A stretch of 64,000 nucleotides of DNA from CALFVT01 sp039989855 (GCA_039989855.1 JBDXGZ010000015.1:25161-89160), one strand, 5' to 3'. Counted from the stretch's first letter, positions 16,698-25,681 are shown. The notes: generated from the sequence alone by a model not told the origin. Numbers and translations are program-made.

Positions 16698-18221
16698 GTG
16701 AACGAACAGACTGACATAACGCGCCCTAGCCGCCGCCTAGCCTATGCCTTTGCGCGTCAATCGGGCGTTTTACTCGTGCCTGAACAAGACGGGCCGAAAT
16801 TATTTTTTCGCTCTGGCGTCGGGGTGGCGACAGCCGCTCAATTTGAAGCGCTCTTAGAGGCGCGTCGTATTGCAGGACAGGACTTAACTCCGTCCGCGCT
16901 TCCGCCCGCAGAGTTTGAAAATATTTTGGCGCAAACCTATGCCCAAGGTGATCTCTCGGAAACTATCGAAGACGCGATGGATCAACCTGACAGCTTGGCC
17001 TCGCTGGCCGATACGTTGCCGACGACATCGGACTTACTTGATAGTGATGATGACGCGCCTGTCATTCGCCTGATTAACGGGATTTTACAAGAAGCCATTC
17101 GCACGCGCGCGTCCGATATTCACATTGAACCGTTTGAGACGCGCTTAGCGGTTCGCTTCCGAATTGACGGAACTCTGCGCGATATGTTGTCACTCGCACC
17201 GCGCTTGTCTGCGGTTCTTGTTAGCCGCGTCAAAGTTATGGCGAAGCTCGATATTGCGAAAAAACGTATTCCGCAAGATGGACGCTTCTCGCTTAATCTC
17301 GGTCAAAAAGCGATTGATGTTAGGGTCTCAACTCTGCCGTCTCAATATGGCGAGCGGGTGGTGATGCGAATTTTGGAAAAAGACTCTATGCGCCTGTCCC
17401 TCTCGGATTTAGGGATGCAAGCGGACGTCAATGACGGCTTTAACACAGCGCTGCGTCGACCCAATGGTATTTTACTTGTCACGGGACCAACAGGTTCGGG
17501 GAAGACGACAACGCTTTATGCGGCGCTGTCGCAACTTAATGATGGCTCTCGTAATATTTTAACCGTCGAAGACCCTGTAGAATATGCCCTCGACGGGATT
17601 GGTCAAACCCAAGTGAACAACCGTGTTGGCATGAGCTTCTCGGCGGGCTTGCGCGCGATTTTGCGCCAAGATCCTGACGTGGTGATGGTTGGCGAAATCC
17701 GCGATCCAGAGACCACAGAGATTGCCGTGCAAGCGGCGCTGACAGGTCATTTAGTTTTATCAACGGTTCATACAAACTCCGCCATTGCCGCGATTGCGCG
17801 TTTGCGAGATATGGGCGTTGAAGCCTTTTTACTCGCCTCGACCATTACAGGTATTGTCGCCCAACGGCTTGTGCGCCGCCTGTGTGTTCACTGTAAGGCG
17901 CAAGGTGAAATATCGCCGTTGAATGCCCAAGAGCTAGGCCTAACGGCGAAGCAAACCAAGGCTGTCTTTACGGCGGTGGGCTGCGCGAAATGCCACAATA
18001 TTGGCTATGAAGGTCGCCTCGGGCTTTATGAATATGTTGAGATGGATGACGCCTTGCGCGAGATGATCCACACGGGCGCGACCGAGCAAGAGATGGCGGG
18101 GCACGCGTTTAAATCTCGCCAGACCTTATTGCAAAGCGGCGTGGCGCATATTCTGGCGGGAGAAACAACCGCCGAAGAAGTGTTGCGGGTGTGCCGCGCG
18201 AACCCTGTCGATGACGTCTAA
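16698..18221 (+). CDS. gspE: Type II secretion ATPase GspE
   Basis: 507 aa with GTG start. Walker A GPTGSGKT (263-270), Asp box, Walker B region DPDVVMVGEIRD and His box LSTVHTNSA are all present. A tetracysteine zinc site follows (CVHC at 396-399 and CAKC near 432-435), typical of GspE/PilB ATPases. The N1E/N2E part precedes it and includes ASDIHIEPFE. It is the cytoplasmic hexamer that powers pseudopilus assembly, docking on GspL and GspF. Length is normal. Confidence 0.96.
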   Translation: MNEQTDITRPSRRLAYAFARQSGVLLVPEQDGPKLFFRSGVGVATAAQFEALLEARRIAGQDLTPSALPPAEFENILAQTYAQGDLSETIEDAMDQPDSLASLADTLPTTSDLLDSDDDAPVIRLINGILQEAIRTRASDIHIEPFETRLAVRFRIDGTLRDMLSLAPRLSAVLVSRVKVMAKLDIAKKRIPQDGRFSLNLGQKAIDVRVSTLPSQYGERVVMRILEKDSMRLSLSDLGMQADVNDGFNTALRRPNGILLVTGPTGSGKTTTLYAALSQLNDGSRNILTVEDPVEYALDGIGQTQVNNRVGMSFSAGLRAILRQDPDVVMVGEIRDPETTEIAVQAALTGHLVLSTVHTNSAIAAIARLRDMGVEAFLLASTITGIVAQRLVRRLCVHCKAQGEISPLNAQELGLTAKQTKAVFTAVGCAKCHNIGYEGRLGLYEYVEMDDALREMIHTGATEQEMAGHAFKSRQTLLQSGVAHILAGETTAEEVLRVCRANPVDDV

Positions 18222-18232
18222 AGAGGCTGACG

Positions 18233-19465
18233 GTGGAGACCTTTGACTATACAGCCATAGACCAATCTAAAGCCCGTCAAAAAGGAACTGTCTCCGCAGG
18301 CTCGGCCCGTGAAGCGCGCGCGTCTTTGCGTGACCGTGGCCTCAAGCCGATCACCTTACGCCCGGCTAAACAAAGTCGAGCCAATCAAAGCGGCAGCAGT
18401 TCGGACGACGGTTCGCAAAAGCGCAGCAAAAAAGTCTCTCACAAAGACCTGACCCAAGCCACGCGGCAATTATCTATTTTGATCGGCGCGGCCTCGCCCG
18501 TGGAAGATGCGCTGCATGTGGTGGCCCAACAATTTGACAAATCTGATATGCGCCAAAAGCTTTTGTCTGTTCGCGGACAGGTGATGGAAGGCGCGCGCCT
18601 GTCTCGGGCCATGAAAAATGCAGGCGGTACATTTCCTGATCTCTACACGGCGATGGTCGCCTCGGCGGAAACCTCTGGCCAACTCGCGCCCGTCCTCGAT
18701 AGGCTGGCCGAAGACCTCGAAGCGGCGCAGGCTATTCGCCGTAAGATTATGGCCGCCATTGTCTATCCGATTGTCCTGTCAATTGTCGCCTTGATTGTTG
18801 TTGTGATTATGTTGATCTCGGTTGTGCCGAAAGTCGTCAGCCAGTTTCAAAACTTCGGCCAAGAGCTACCGTGGTTGACCCGCGCCGTGATTGCCTCATC
18901 GGACTTTTTAAAGGCGTATGGAATTTTAATTTTTGTCATCTGCGCGACTATTTTTATCGGCTTTCGTTTTGCTTTGCGCCAAGAGTCTTTTAAGCGAAAA
19001 TGGCACAGCGCTCTATTAAAAGGGCCTTTCATTGGCGGCCTAATCCGTATGCTTAATGCAGCGCGTTTTTCGCGAACTATGTCGAGCTTGATTGCCAGCG
19101 GCACGCCCGCACTAACGGCCATGGAAGCGGCGCAATATACATTGCAAAGCCTGCCCATGCGTGACGCCGTGGTTAAGGCTGGTGATAAGGTGCGCGGCGG
19201 CATGGCGATGAGTAAAGCCCTACGCCAAGAAAAAGTCTTCCCGCCATTGGTTGTGCAGATGCTGGCGGGCGGTGAGGCGAGCGGTGACGTCGGCCAAATG
19301 TTTGGCAAGTCTGCGGATTATCTGGAAGATGAATTTGAAAGCATTATATCGATTTTCCTCGCCTTGTTAGAGCCTTTAATTATTATTTTCCTCGCGGTTA
19401 TTGTGCTTTTGATTATCGGCGCAATATTCCTTCCGATTTTGAAACTCAATAGTTTCATCGTTTAA
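18233..19465 (+). CDS. gspF: Type II secretion inner-membrane platform protein GspF
   Basis: 410 aa with GTG start. The short N-terminal domain (FDYTAID...KGTVSAGSAREAR) is followed by two T2SSF helical-bundle repeats. Three membrane segments lie near residues 180-205, 225-245 and 375-405, the last followed only by a few residues. The first repeat contains ATRQLSILIGAASPVEDAL, the second MSSLIASGTPALTAME. It lies at the centre of the inner-membrane platform and contacts GspE and GspL. A Ser/Lys-rich linker (about 45-65) is longer than average. Confidence 0.94.
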   Translation: METFDYTAIDQSKARQKGTVSAGSAREARASLRDRGLKPITLRPAKQSRANQSGSSSDDGSQKRSKKVSHKDLTQATRQLSILIGAASPVEDALHVVAQQFDKSDMRQKLLSVRGQVMEGARLSRAMKNAGGTFPDLYTAMVASAETSGQLAPVLDRLAEDLEAAQAIRRKIMAAIVYPIVLSIVALIVVVIMLISVVPKVVSQFQNFGQELPWLTRAVIASSDFLKAYGILIFVICATIFIGFRFALRQESFKRKWHSALLKGPFIGGLIRMLNAARFSRTMSSLIASGTPALTAMEAAQYTLQSLPMRDAVVKAGDKVRGGMAMSKALRQEKVFPPLVVQMLAGGEASGDVGQMFGKSADYLEDEFESIISIFLALLEPLIIIFLAVIVLLIIGAIFLPILKLNSFIV

Positions 19466-19478
19466 AATGGAGACTGTT

Positions 19479-19973
19479 ATGACAGCTAAAAATAAATCTA
19501 AGTCCATCACGGAGGAGGCCGCCCCTCAAGAGGTCTTGCCTCAAGAGCCCTCATCAGAAGCGGGCTTTTCGCTTTTGGAAATTATGGTCGCCTTAGTGAT
19601 CATCGGACTTCTGACGGCGGCGGTGGTGATTAATGTCGCGCCCAATATTGGCACGGCGCAAAAGACACGGGCGCAAAGCGATATCCGTAGTCTGACCACG
19701 GCACTTGAGCTATACCGCCTTGATTTATTTGATTACCCCGAAGAACAAGACGGGCTTGACGCCTTGGTCGAAGCACCTGCGGGTCTCGCAAATCCAGAGC
19801 AATACCGCCGTGGTGGCTACCTTCAAGGCGGCCTCCCGAGTGACCCGTGGGGACGCCCGTATATTTACCGTTATCCCGGTGAAAATGGAGAATTTGATAT
19901 ATTGTCTTACGGCGCAGACGGCGAAGCTGGCGGTGAAGGCAATAATTCAGACATTGTGAGCTGGGAGCGCTAA
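19479..19973 (+). CDS. gspG: Major pseudopilin GspG
   Basis: 164 aa from ATG 19479, chosen because GGAG lies 7 nt upstream (an ATG at 19467 is in frame). The prepilin site is EAG/FSLLEIMVALVIIGLL, with Glu at +5. The globular part has the calcium-binding C-terminal pattern DPWGRPYIYRYPGENG...FDILSYGADGEAGGEG typical of GspG. It builds the pseudopilus. The leader before the cleavage site is about 29 residues, acidic and Pro-rich, far longer than the usual 5-10. That may affect targeting or could mean the true start is not found, but no start codon lies closer to the site. Confidence 0.95.
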   Translation: MTAKNKSKSITEEAAPQEVLPQEPSSEAGFSLLEIMVALVIIGLLTAAVVINVAPNIGTAQKTRAQSDIRSLTTALELYRLDLFDYPEEQDGLDALVEAPAGLANPEQYRRGGYLQGGLPSDPWGRPYIYRYPGENGEFDILSYGADGEAGGEGNNSDIVSWER

Positions 19974-19993
19974 AGCGTATAAGAAAGCAGGTC

Positions 19994-20497
19994 ATGTTAA
20001 GCGGAGCCAGACACATTACGGATATGAAGCTTGCGCACCGTGACAGCGAGGCGGGGTTTTCCCTGCTCGAACTTCTCGTCGTTTTAGTCATCATCGGGCT
20101 AATGTCAGCCTCTGTGGTTTTGAGCATGCGCGCCCCTGCACCAACGCAGGAGAGCTATCAAGAGACATTACTCGGACAGCTTAACCAAACCAGCAAGGCC
20201 GCGATTTATACGGGCCGTGTTCATGCGCTCTCAGCCTCCGAGGCAGGGCTGCACCTGATGATTTACGCCAACCGCGAATGGGTGGTGCAGCGTGACTTTA
20301 CCTCAAATGATATCGGTCTTGGACAGTTGCATATTGAAGGGGAGAAAATAGACCTCCCCGAAGAGGTGGCACCCTTAATCTTGTTTGAGCCGACAGGGGA
20401 AATCACAGATTTCACCCTTGGCTTAAACGGCGCGGGGCAAGATGTTGTGCTCACCGTGTCAGAGGCTGGCGCGCTTATTTTTGAGCGCAAAAGCTAA
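19994..20497 (+). CDS. gspH: Minor pseudopilin GspH
   Basis: 167 aa. Prepilin cleavage at EAG/FSLLELLVVLVIIGLM with Glu at +5, then a beta-rich C-terminal domain of GspH type. GspH sits near the tip of the pseudopilus with I, J and K. An in-frame ATG at 20024 would give a shorter 11-residue leader; I keep 19994 because AGCAGG precedes it, though closely. The stop overlaps the gspI start (TAATG). Confidence 0.88.
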   Translation: MLSGARHITDMKLAHRDSEAGFSLLELLVVLVIIGLMSASVVLSMRAPAPTQESYQETLLGQLNQTSKAAIYTGRVHALSASEAGLHLMIYANREWVVQRDFTSNDIGLGQLHIEGEKIDLPEEVAPLILFEPTGEITDFTLGLNGAGQDVVLTVSEAGALIFERKS

Positions 20498-20892
20498 TGG
20501 CGCGGCGCGACTTTAAACATAATTCTGATATAGGCGAAGACGGGTTTTCCCTCATCGAAGTTCTCGCTGCGATGGTGATTTTTACGGTCGCGATCTTAGG
20601 TCTGTCCCATGCGGGAACGGAATCTGTGCGCGGGGCGGGGGCGATTGAAGCCAAGACTCTCGGCAGTATTGTCGCGGACAATCAATTGACCCTCGCGCGT
20701 TATAGGCGCATCGAAATTGGTACGGAGCGGGGCGAAACGGAGCAACTAGGCCGCGAATTTGAATGGGAGCTTGAAACCCAAGAGACAGGGGTTGAAGGGT
20801 TCTTTCAGCTGATCATCCAAGTACAAAACCCGATTGACGAAACCGTCTATGTGCGGCGGGTGGCTTTCGTTCGTGATGAGGGACGCCTATAG
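20497..20892 (+). CDS. gspI: Minor pseudopilin GspI
   Basis: 131 aa. A 16-residue leader ends EDG/FSLIEVLAAMVIFTVAILGL, with Glu at +5. The conserved ADNQLTLARY segment and the E-W strand pattern of the C-terminal domain match GspI. It nucleates the GspI-J-K tip complex. Start and stop both overlap neighbours by one base, so translation is coupled through gspH-I-J. Confidence 0.9.
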   Translation: MARRDFKHNSDIGEDGFSLIEVLAAMVIFTVAILGLSHAGTESVRGAGAIEAKTLGSIVADNQLTLARYRRIEIGTERGETEQLGREFEWELETQETGVEGFFQLIIQVQNPIDETVYVRRVAFVRDEGRL

Positions 20893-21512
20893 TGCAAAAT
20901 TGTCGCCGCATATCATCCACTAACCGCGAGAGCGGTTTCACGCTTGTTGAGATGCTTGTGGCGCTTTTTTTATTTTCGGTCATATCGGTCGGAACCTTGG
21001 GCTCGTTTCAAAGCGCGGTGCAAGCGAAAGAGGCTACGGCCGAAGCTGTTGCCCGTCATGAGACCCTCGCCCTGATGCGCGCGACGTTAAGGTCTGATTT
21101 ATCGCAAGTTATTTTGCGCGAAAACCGTGACGCCTTTGGCGGGCTTGATGAGGTCAAATTTAGCGGCGGCTTTACATCGCTGCTTGATTTCACGCGCCAA
21201 GGACGAGTCAATCCGGGCGGCGTTTTACGGCGGTCTGATATTCAACGCGTGCGCTATATCATTGAAGACGGCTCTTTCATTCGCCGCACTTTGGGTCATG
21301 AAAATCCCGCTCCGCAAGATGAACCGCGTGACCGTATTCTCTTAGACGGGGTGGCCTCTGCCGAGGTGAGCTTTACGCGAAATAATATAGACGGCGCGCA
21401 ATTTGAGCTGGGCCGTGATGCGGTACGGCTGGAGATTGATTATTTAACCTTGACCCTGCGTCTCACGGACGGGCGTGAACTTATCCAAATTTTTGACGTG
21501 GAGGCGTTGTGA
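20892..21512 (+). CDS. gspJ: Minor pseudopilin GspJ
   Basis: 206 aa with a GTG start overlapping the gspI stop (TAGTG). The leader ends ESG/FTLVEMLVALFLFSVISVG, Glu at +5. The body holds the GspJ pattern: LALMRATLRSDL after the helix, a FTRQGRVNPGG segment and strands such as RVRYIIEDGSFIRRTL. It joins GspI and GspK at the tip. Confidence 0.9.
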   Translation: MQNCRRISSTNRESGFTLVEMLVALFLFSVISVGTLGSFQSAVQAKEATAEAVARHETLALMRATLRSDLSQVILRENRDAFGGLDEVKFSGGFTSLLDFTRQGRVNPGGVLRRSDIQRVRYIIEDGSFIRRTLGHENPAPQDEPRDRILLDGVASAEVSFTRNNIDGAQFELGRDAVRLEIDYLTLTLRLTDGRELIQIFDVEAL

Positions 21513-22561
21513 TGACGTCATTTCACGACATGAAAGATCCTGTCAAAGACCATGAAAAAGAGAGGGGAGCCGTGCTTTTAACGACCCTTTTGATTATGTC
21601 GACCATGGCCATTTTGGCGATTATCATGGTCGAAGATATTTTGCTCGCCGTGAAACGAACGGCCCATATTGAATCCGAAGCGCAAGCCGAATGGTATATG
21701 GACGGCGCGTCAGATTATACGGACGTTTTTCTCTCACAGGCCTTAGCGGTTGAAGATAAAACGGCGGTAAACGTCCGATTGCGCGAAGAGGTCAATGGAC
21801 TGTTTCCGATTGAAGAAGGGGTGATGTCTCTTTCCATCCGCGATAGTTCTAACTGTCTGTCGCTCCTGCTTTTGAACCAACCCGATGGGACTGAAATATT
21901 CTCGCTTTTGTTTGAAACGCTGGGCTGGGAGCGAAGGATAGCGAGGAGTCACGCGGCGCGTCTTACGGATTGGGTCGACGGAGATGAAATTCCGCAACCG
22001 CAAAATGGAGCGGAGGATTTTTTCTATCTCGGCCTCAATAAACCTTACCGTGCGGCCAATACGCATTTTTCCAACGTGTTTGAAATGCGCGCCTTAGGAC
22101 TTTTTGAGCCGCGAGAATTTGACTTTCTACGCCCCTTTATTTGCGCTCGTAAACCCGATACGGCCGACAGCCTTATTGCGCCAAGCCAGCTTAACCTTAA
22201 TACATTGACCGTAGAGCAAGCCCCGCTCTTGGCCGTCGCGCTCGGGCGGGCAGAGCATCTGCAACTGGCGCAAGAGTTGATTGCAAATCGACCGCCTGCA
22301 GGATGGGCCGACCTTGAAGCGTTTTGGGCCGCGCCAAGCCTTGAAGAGTTTGACCAAAGTGAAGCCTTTGTGGAAGCCCTGTTGGGTCTCGAGCCGAACC
22401 ATGTGTGGGTCGATGTGGCCGTCTCTTACCTGTCTCTCGAAAAACGTGCGGCGTTTGAATACCGACTTAATGAGGACGGCCTCGATATGACCTACCGTTA
22501 TATTGGCGAGGAATCCCATTGGCCTCGCCCGATTAACTTGTTACAGACGGATGACCTATGA
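21512..22561 (+). CDS. gspK: Minor pseudopilin GspK
   Basis: 349 aa from ATG 21512, with GGAGG 7 nt upstream; GTG 21509 is the alternative. The stretch KERG/AVLLTTLLIMSTMAIL is the prepilin-type N-terminus, without Glu at +5, as usual for GspK. The large globular domain contains RLTDWVDGDEIPQPQNGAE, the acidic calcium-site region, and a helix-hairpin-like LNLNTLTVEQAPLLAVALG. GspK caps the pseudopilus tip. It overlaps gspL by 4 bp. Confidence 0.93.
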   Translation: MTSFHDMKDPVKDHEKERGAVLLTTLLIMSTMAILAIIMVEDILLAVKRTAHIESEAQAEWYMDGASDYTDVFLSQALAVEDKTAVNVRLREEVNGLFPIEEGVMSLSIRDSSNCLSLLLLNQPDGTEIFSLLFETLGWERRIARSHAARLTDWVDGDEIPQPQNGAEDFFYLGLNKPYRAANTHFSNVFEMRALGLFEPREFDFLRPFICARKPDTADSLIAPSQLNLNTLTVEQAPLLAVALGRAEHLQLAQELIANRPPAGWADLEAFWAAPSLEEFDQSEAFVEALLGLEPNHVWVDVAVSYLSLEKRAAFEYRLNEDGLDMTYRYIGEESHWPRPINLLQTDDL

Positions 22562-23658
22562 GCAAAGCCGCCACATATCTCGCCCTGCCGCCCGATTTAT
22601 CGGGTCCGTGGGTTTACGTGGATGCGGACGGGGCCAGCTCCAAGACACCTATCCGCGCGGCAACGGACGTCGAAAAATCGACTCTATCTGGACGCGGTGA
22701 TATTACCTTGATTTTGGCGGGTGAAAATGTGCGTCGCTACCAACTTGATTTAGACGGGCTTCGTGGGCGTGATCTGCGCTCGGCGATTGAATTTGAACTT
22801 GAAGACCGTCTCGGTGGCTCCCTGTCTGGGGAGCGTGTTTGCCAAGACCGCAAACATGCGGGGGATGTGGCGGTTATATCGGATGATTACGCCTCGCGTC
22901 TGGCGACGCTTTTGGCGCAGCACAATATTACACCGTCACGAATTGTAGTCGATTATGAAGCCGTTGGCGCTGACCATAATTTACAGCTTGGAAGCCGCCT
23001 AATAAAGGGCGGCCCTGATGGTCATGTCCTCAATGAAACGTGGGCTGGCTTATTACCCGAAACACCAAGCTTTGAGCCGACGTCGGCGGAGCGTTTGTTT
23101 GAGCTTTTTCAGACAGGCTTGAACCAAACAGACACGCCCTGTTTTGACCTGACGTCAGGCCTTGGGCTCGGGTCTGGTCAAGACTTTCTCTGGACTCGCT
23201 GGGCAAAAATTGCGGCTCTTATCGGCGCGGTGTTGATCTTGCCGCTGATGGTCGATCGTTTCGCTGAAGCGCGCGCGTGGCAGCAACAGGCTCGTGCCGA
23301 CCGCGAGGTTAGCCGCACGCTTTATCACAAGGCAACAGGCAAGCGCCCCAATGATGTGGCGTCCGCCTTGTCTAGGCAGCTTAAAAATGGGGCTACCCAA
23401 GCCGGGTTTTTAGAGATGTCGGCAGTGCTGTTTACGGCCATCTCTCAGGTCGAGGATGTGGAAGTTGACACCATGCGATATGATCAACGGCAAAACCTCT
23501 TACAGCTCTCCATACGCTATCCGAGTTTTGAAGCCGGCGCAGCGTTAGAGCAGGCGGTAACCAATGCAGGCGGGCAATTGACCGTGGGCGGCATTCGTGA
23601 ACGCGGAGATAGTTTGATTGGTGAAGCCAGTTTGAACCTATCAGGAGGGCGGCGCTGA
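22558..23658 (+). CDS. gspL: Type II secretion protein GspL
   Basis: 366 aa. An actin-like cytoplasmic domain (about 1-210, with DITLILAGENVRRYQLDLDG and the DLRSAIEFELED segment) leads to one membrane helix (about 221-239) and a periplasmic ferredoxin-like domain. It recruits GspE to the membrane and pairs with GspM. Divergent in sequence, as GspL usually is, but order and architecture leave little doubt. Confidence 0.9.
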   Translation: MSKAATYLALPPDLSGPWVYVDADGASSKTPIRAATDVEKSTLSGRGDITLILAGENVRRYQLDLDGLRGRDLRSAIEFELEDRLGGSLSGERVCQDRKHAGDVAVISDDYASRLATLLAQHNITPSRIVVDYEAVGADHNLQLGSRLIKGGPDGHVLNETWAGLLPETPSFEPTSAERLFELFQTGLNQTDTPCFDLTSGLGLGSGQDFLWTRWAKIAALIGAVLILPLMVDRFAEARAWQQQARADREVSRTLYHKATGKRPNDVASALSRQLKNGATQAGFLEMSAVLFTAISQVEDVEVDTMRYDQRQNLLQLSIRYPSFEAGAALEQAVTNAGGQLTVGGIRERGDSLIGEASLNLSGGRR

Positions 23659-24152
23659 TGGGTGATAAATTTAATGAGCTAACCGCTCGCGAAAAACTCA
23701 TGGTGATTATCATGGGTGTGTTAATTGTGCTGTTTATCCTGTGGCAATTTATTCTCTCACCTCTGCTTAATTTTCACGGCGATGCGCAACGTCAGCAGGT
23801 GAAGGCACAAAAAGACCGCGCCTACATTGAGCAAAATATTGCGCGCCTTGGCCAAGGGGCAGCGACCTCTGAGGTCCAAGAGTTTTCGCGCGAAACTCTT
23901 GTGCGCCTGTCGCGTGATGCGGGGATTGAGCGCCTAAACCGCATACAGCCGCAGCCCAACGGGGATTTGAAAATTTGGATTGATGATGTCTCTGGCCCTG
24001 TCTTGTTTGAATTTTTGGGCCGTATTGAACGCGGCTACGCAACTCGTATTACGGGGGCACAGGTGACGCGCAAAGATACGGACTTTGTGTCAGCCCAAAT
24101 TAGTTTTTCCATGCCTGTAAAGACGTCAACTATTCAGTCTAATGGAGGCTAA
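23658..24152 (+). CDS. gspM: Type II secretion protein GspM
   Basis: 164 aa. Short cytoplasmic start (FNELTAREKLMV), one membrane helix (about 14-34) and a periplasmic ferredoxin-like domain with a coiled part before it. It binds and stabilises GspL. The start overlaps the gspL stop (TGATG) and the end overlaps gspN by 11 bp. Confidence 0.9.
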   Translation: MGDKFNELTAREKLMVIIMGVLIVLFILWQFILSPLLNFHGDAQRQQVKAQKDRAYIEQNIARLGQGAATSEVQEFSRETLVRLSRDAGIERLNRIQPQPNGDLKIWIDDVSGPVLFEFLGRIERGYATRITGAQVTRKDTDFVSAQISFSMPVKTSTIQSNGG

Positions 24153-24900
24153 TATACGCCGCCTCATTGTCTTAGTTTTGTTGTGGTGTATCGCCTGTGT
24201 TGTTGCTTTTTTTCCTGCGCGTTGGGCGGTGGCGGCGCTGCCTGGTAGTGCGAAATCTCAGATTATAGACGGCTCTGTGAGCGGGACAATTTGGACCGGA
24301 CAAGCGCGGGTCACGCCGCCTTTGACCACATGGCCGATGACGATAAATTTTGAAAATAAAGTCCTACCACTGATCTTTGGAAAGTCCTTTGCGACGTTGA
24401 ATGTCCAGAGATCAGGCCTGTCAGGACAGGGGAGCTTTGGTCTGAAAACGGCCCGTGACATACGCCTACGCCTCGACATTGGACAATTGCCGATTAGCGA
24501 CCCGAGATTGTTGGGGACAGCAGGTGAGCTGTCCGTGAGCGTTGATAATCTCCGTATGGGCGAGGGCTGCGAAGAAGCATCTGGTCAAGTGCGGACGAAT
24601 TTTCTCGCCGCCAACACGCGCCGTTGGAGGTGGCAAGGGCCAACATTATCAGGCCCCGTGACATGCGATGGCGATACGCTTGTTGCGGCGCTACGCGGAC
24701 AAGATGAGGCTTATAATGTCTCTGTTGATATTCGGCTGTTTATGGATGGCCGCTACGGTTTGGACATGGTGATAGACCCCTCAACACAGGCCCCCGCTGA
24801 ATTTGGTTTTGTGATGAGTGCGCTCGGTTTTCAAGAGCAGGACGACGGGTCGGTGAAATTGGTTGAGCAAGGTCAAATCTTTCAAGGGACTCGAAATTAA
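24142..24900 (+). CDS. gspN: Type II secretion protein GspN
   Basis: 252 aa. An N-terminal membrane helix (about 7-27) precedes a periplasmic beta-rich domain. The family element SVSGTIWTGQARV (about 46-58) is clear, with FENKVLPLIFG and GQGSFGL later. GspN is present only in some type II systems and its exact role is unsettled. It closes the canonical gsp genes; a lipoprotein gene begins one base after its stop. Confidence 0.87.
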   Translation: MEANIRRLIVLVLLWCIACVVAFFPARWAVAALPGSAKSQIIDGSVSGTIWTGQARVTPPLTTWPMTINFENKVLPLIFGKSFATLNVQRSGLSGQGSFGLKTARDIRLRLDIGQLPISDPRLLGTAGELSVSVDNLRMGEGCEEASGQVRTNFLAANTRRWRWQGPTLSGPVTCDGDTLVAALRGQDEAYNVSVDIRLFMDGRYGLDMVIDPSTQAPAEFGFVMSALGFQEQDDGSVKLVEQGQIFQGTRN

Positions 24901-24901
24901 T

Positions 24902-25393
24902 ATGAAAGCTATCAGAACATTATTTCCGATCATTCTATCAACTTTTGTTCTCACCGCTTGCGAAACAATAGATGAAGCTGCGTCTTCGCCGTCTGTCGTG
25001 ACAGGGCAACAAGCTAAGCTGTCTCAATATTTGTCGCCGCGAACCTTAAGTCCTGGTGAGTGCGGTTTATTTGTTTGGGCGGGTACGGAGCGGCGTTTTA
25101 TCTTATTTGTTCAAGCTAGAGACGGGGCTCAATATGCGAGTGAGAACGGCGAGCTGGCCTTAACGCCCATAAAAGCCGAGAGCCTTGATGCAGAGAGTGA
25201 TCTTTACGGTCAAACCCCCGTGCAAGCTTTTCAAGATGAAACAGGTCGCCGTTACGATTTGAATTTAACGCGCGCGAGTGAGATTAAAGACGGCATTCGC
25301 TATTTAGAAGGCCATTGGCGCTATAAAAATGGCGAGGGATGGCAGGTCATCACCCCTGTTTACGGAGTGTCCACTTGCCAAGTAAACATTTAA
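24902..25393 (+). CDS. Small lipoprotein at the end of the T2SS operon
   Basis: 163 aa from ATG 24902, one base after the gspN stop, with GGGA upstream. A type II signal peptide ends in the lipobox LTAC (Cys20). The mature part has two more Cys (GECGLF and STCQVNI) that could form a disulfide, and a mainly beta pattern. I do not recognise the family. Its place as last gene of the gsp operon and the absence of gspS suggest an outer-membrane pilotin or accessory factor, but this is context only. The start is chosen against an earlier in-frame ATG at 24863 that would lie inside gspN and spoil the signal peptide. Confidence 0.75.
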   Translation: MKAIRTLFPIILSTFVLTACETIDEAASSPSVVTGQQAKLSQYLSPRTLSPGECGLFVWAGTERRFILFVQARDGAQYASENGELALTPIKAESLDAESDLYGQTPVQAFQDETGRRYDLNLTRASEIKDGIRYLEGHWRYKNGEGWQVITPVYGVSTCQVNI

Positions 25394-25534
25394 GTCATTG
25401 TAATAATTAGTTTTTATTCTTGAGGAAAACCCTCGTTCATCTAGCATTCATGTCAGGTCCGTCATGAAAATAACCGAGGATATGTGAGTATCCACGAGAC
25501 GTGCTGCTATTGCTTGCCCCGCAAAGCACGTTTT

Positions 25535-25576
25535 GCCCGTCTAGCTCCGAAGGGGCTAGACGGGCTTATTTTAATA
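25535..25576 (+). terminator. Hairpin terminator after the T2SS operon
   Basis: An 11-bp perfect GC-rich stem (25535-25545 with 25555-25565, 9-nt loop) is followed by the T-rich tail TTATTTTAAT. It reads rightward, 142 bp after the lipoprotein stop, with another hairpin and TTTT just before it. Confidence 0.6.
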
Positions 25577-25635
25577 CGGTTTTTGATCGCTTTAGAGGGT
25601 TTAACATATGTGGCAGAGTCGCTTTGCGACGATCG

Positions 25636-25671
25636 CCCGTCTGGACCTGAGGGGGACCAGACGGGTTTTTT
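25636..25671 (+). terminator. Rho-independent terminator near recF 3' end
   Basis: Stem CCCGTCTGG/CCAGACGGG with a 12-nt loop and TTTTTT directly after. It reads rightward, away from the T2SS operon, and ends 11 bp before the recF stop on the other strand. Its stem is a near copy of that of the terminator 100 bp upstream. Confidence 0.75.
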
Positions 25672-25681
25672 CATGCGTAAA

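Larger units (their letters stand above)
25454..25671 (+). ncRNA. Candidate structured small RNA (several strong hairpins)
   Basis: No convincing gene lies in this 288-bp gap between the T2SS operon and the recF stop. It contains successive hairpins: GGATA...TATCC (25478-25493), CGTGCT...AGCACG followed by TTTT (25500-25534), an 11-bp stem GCCCGTCTAGC/GCTAGACGGGC (25535-25565), GTCGC-TTT-GCGAC (about 25619-25631) and CCCGTCTGG/CCAGACGGG followed by six T (25636-25671). A possible promoter TTGAGG-N16-TAGCAT stands at 25420-25447. It may be one or two small RNAs, or simply the operon terminator doubled. The boundaries are inferred. Confidence 0.3.
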
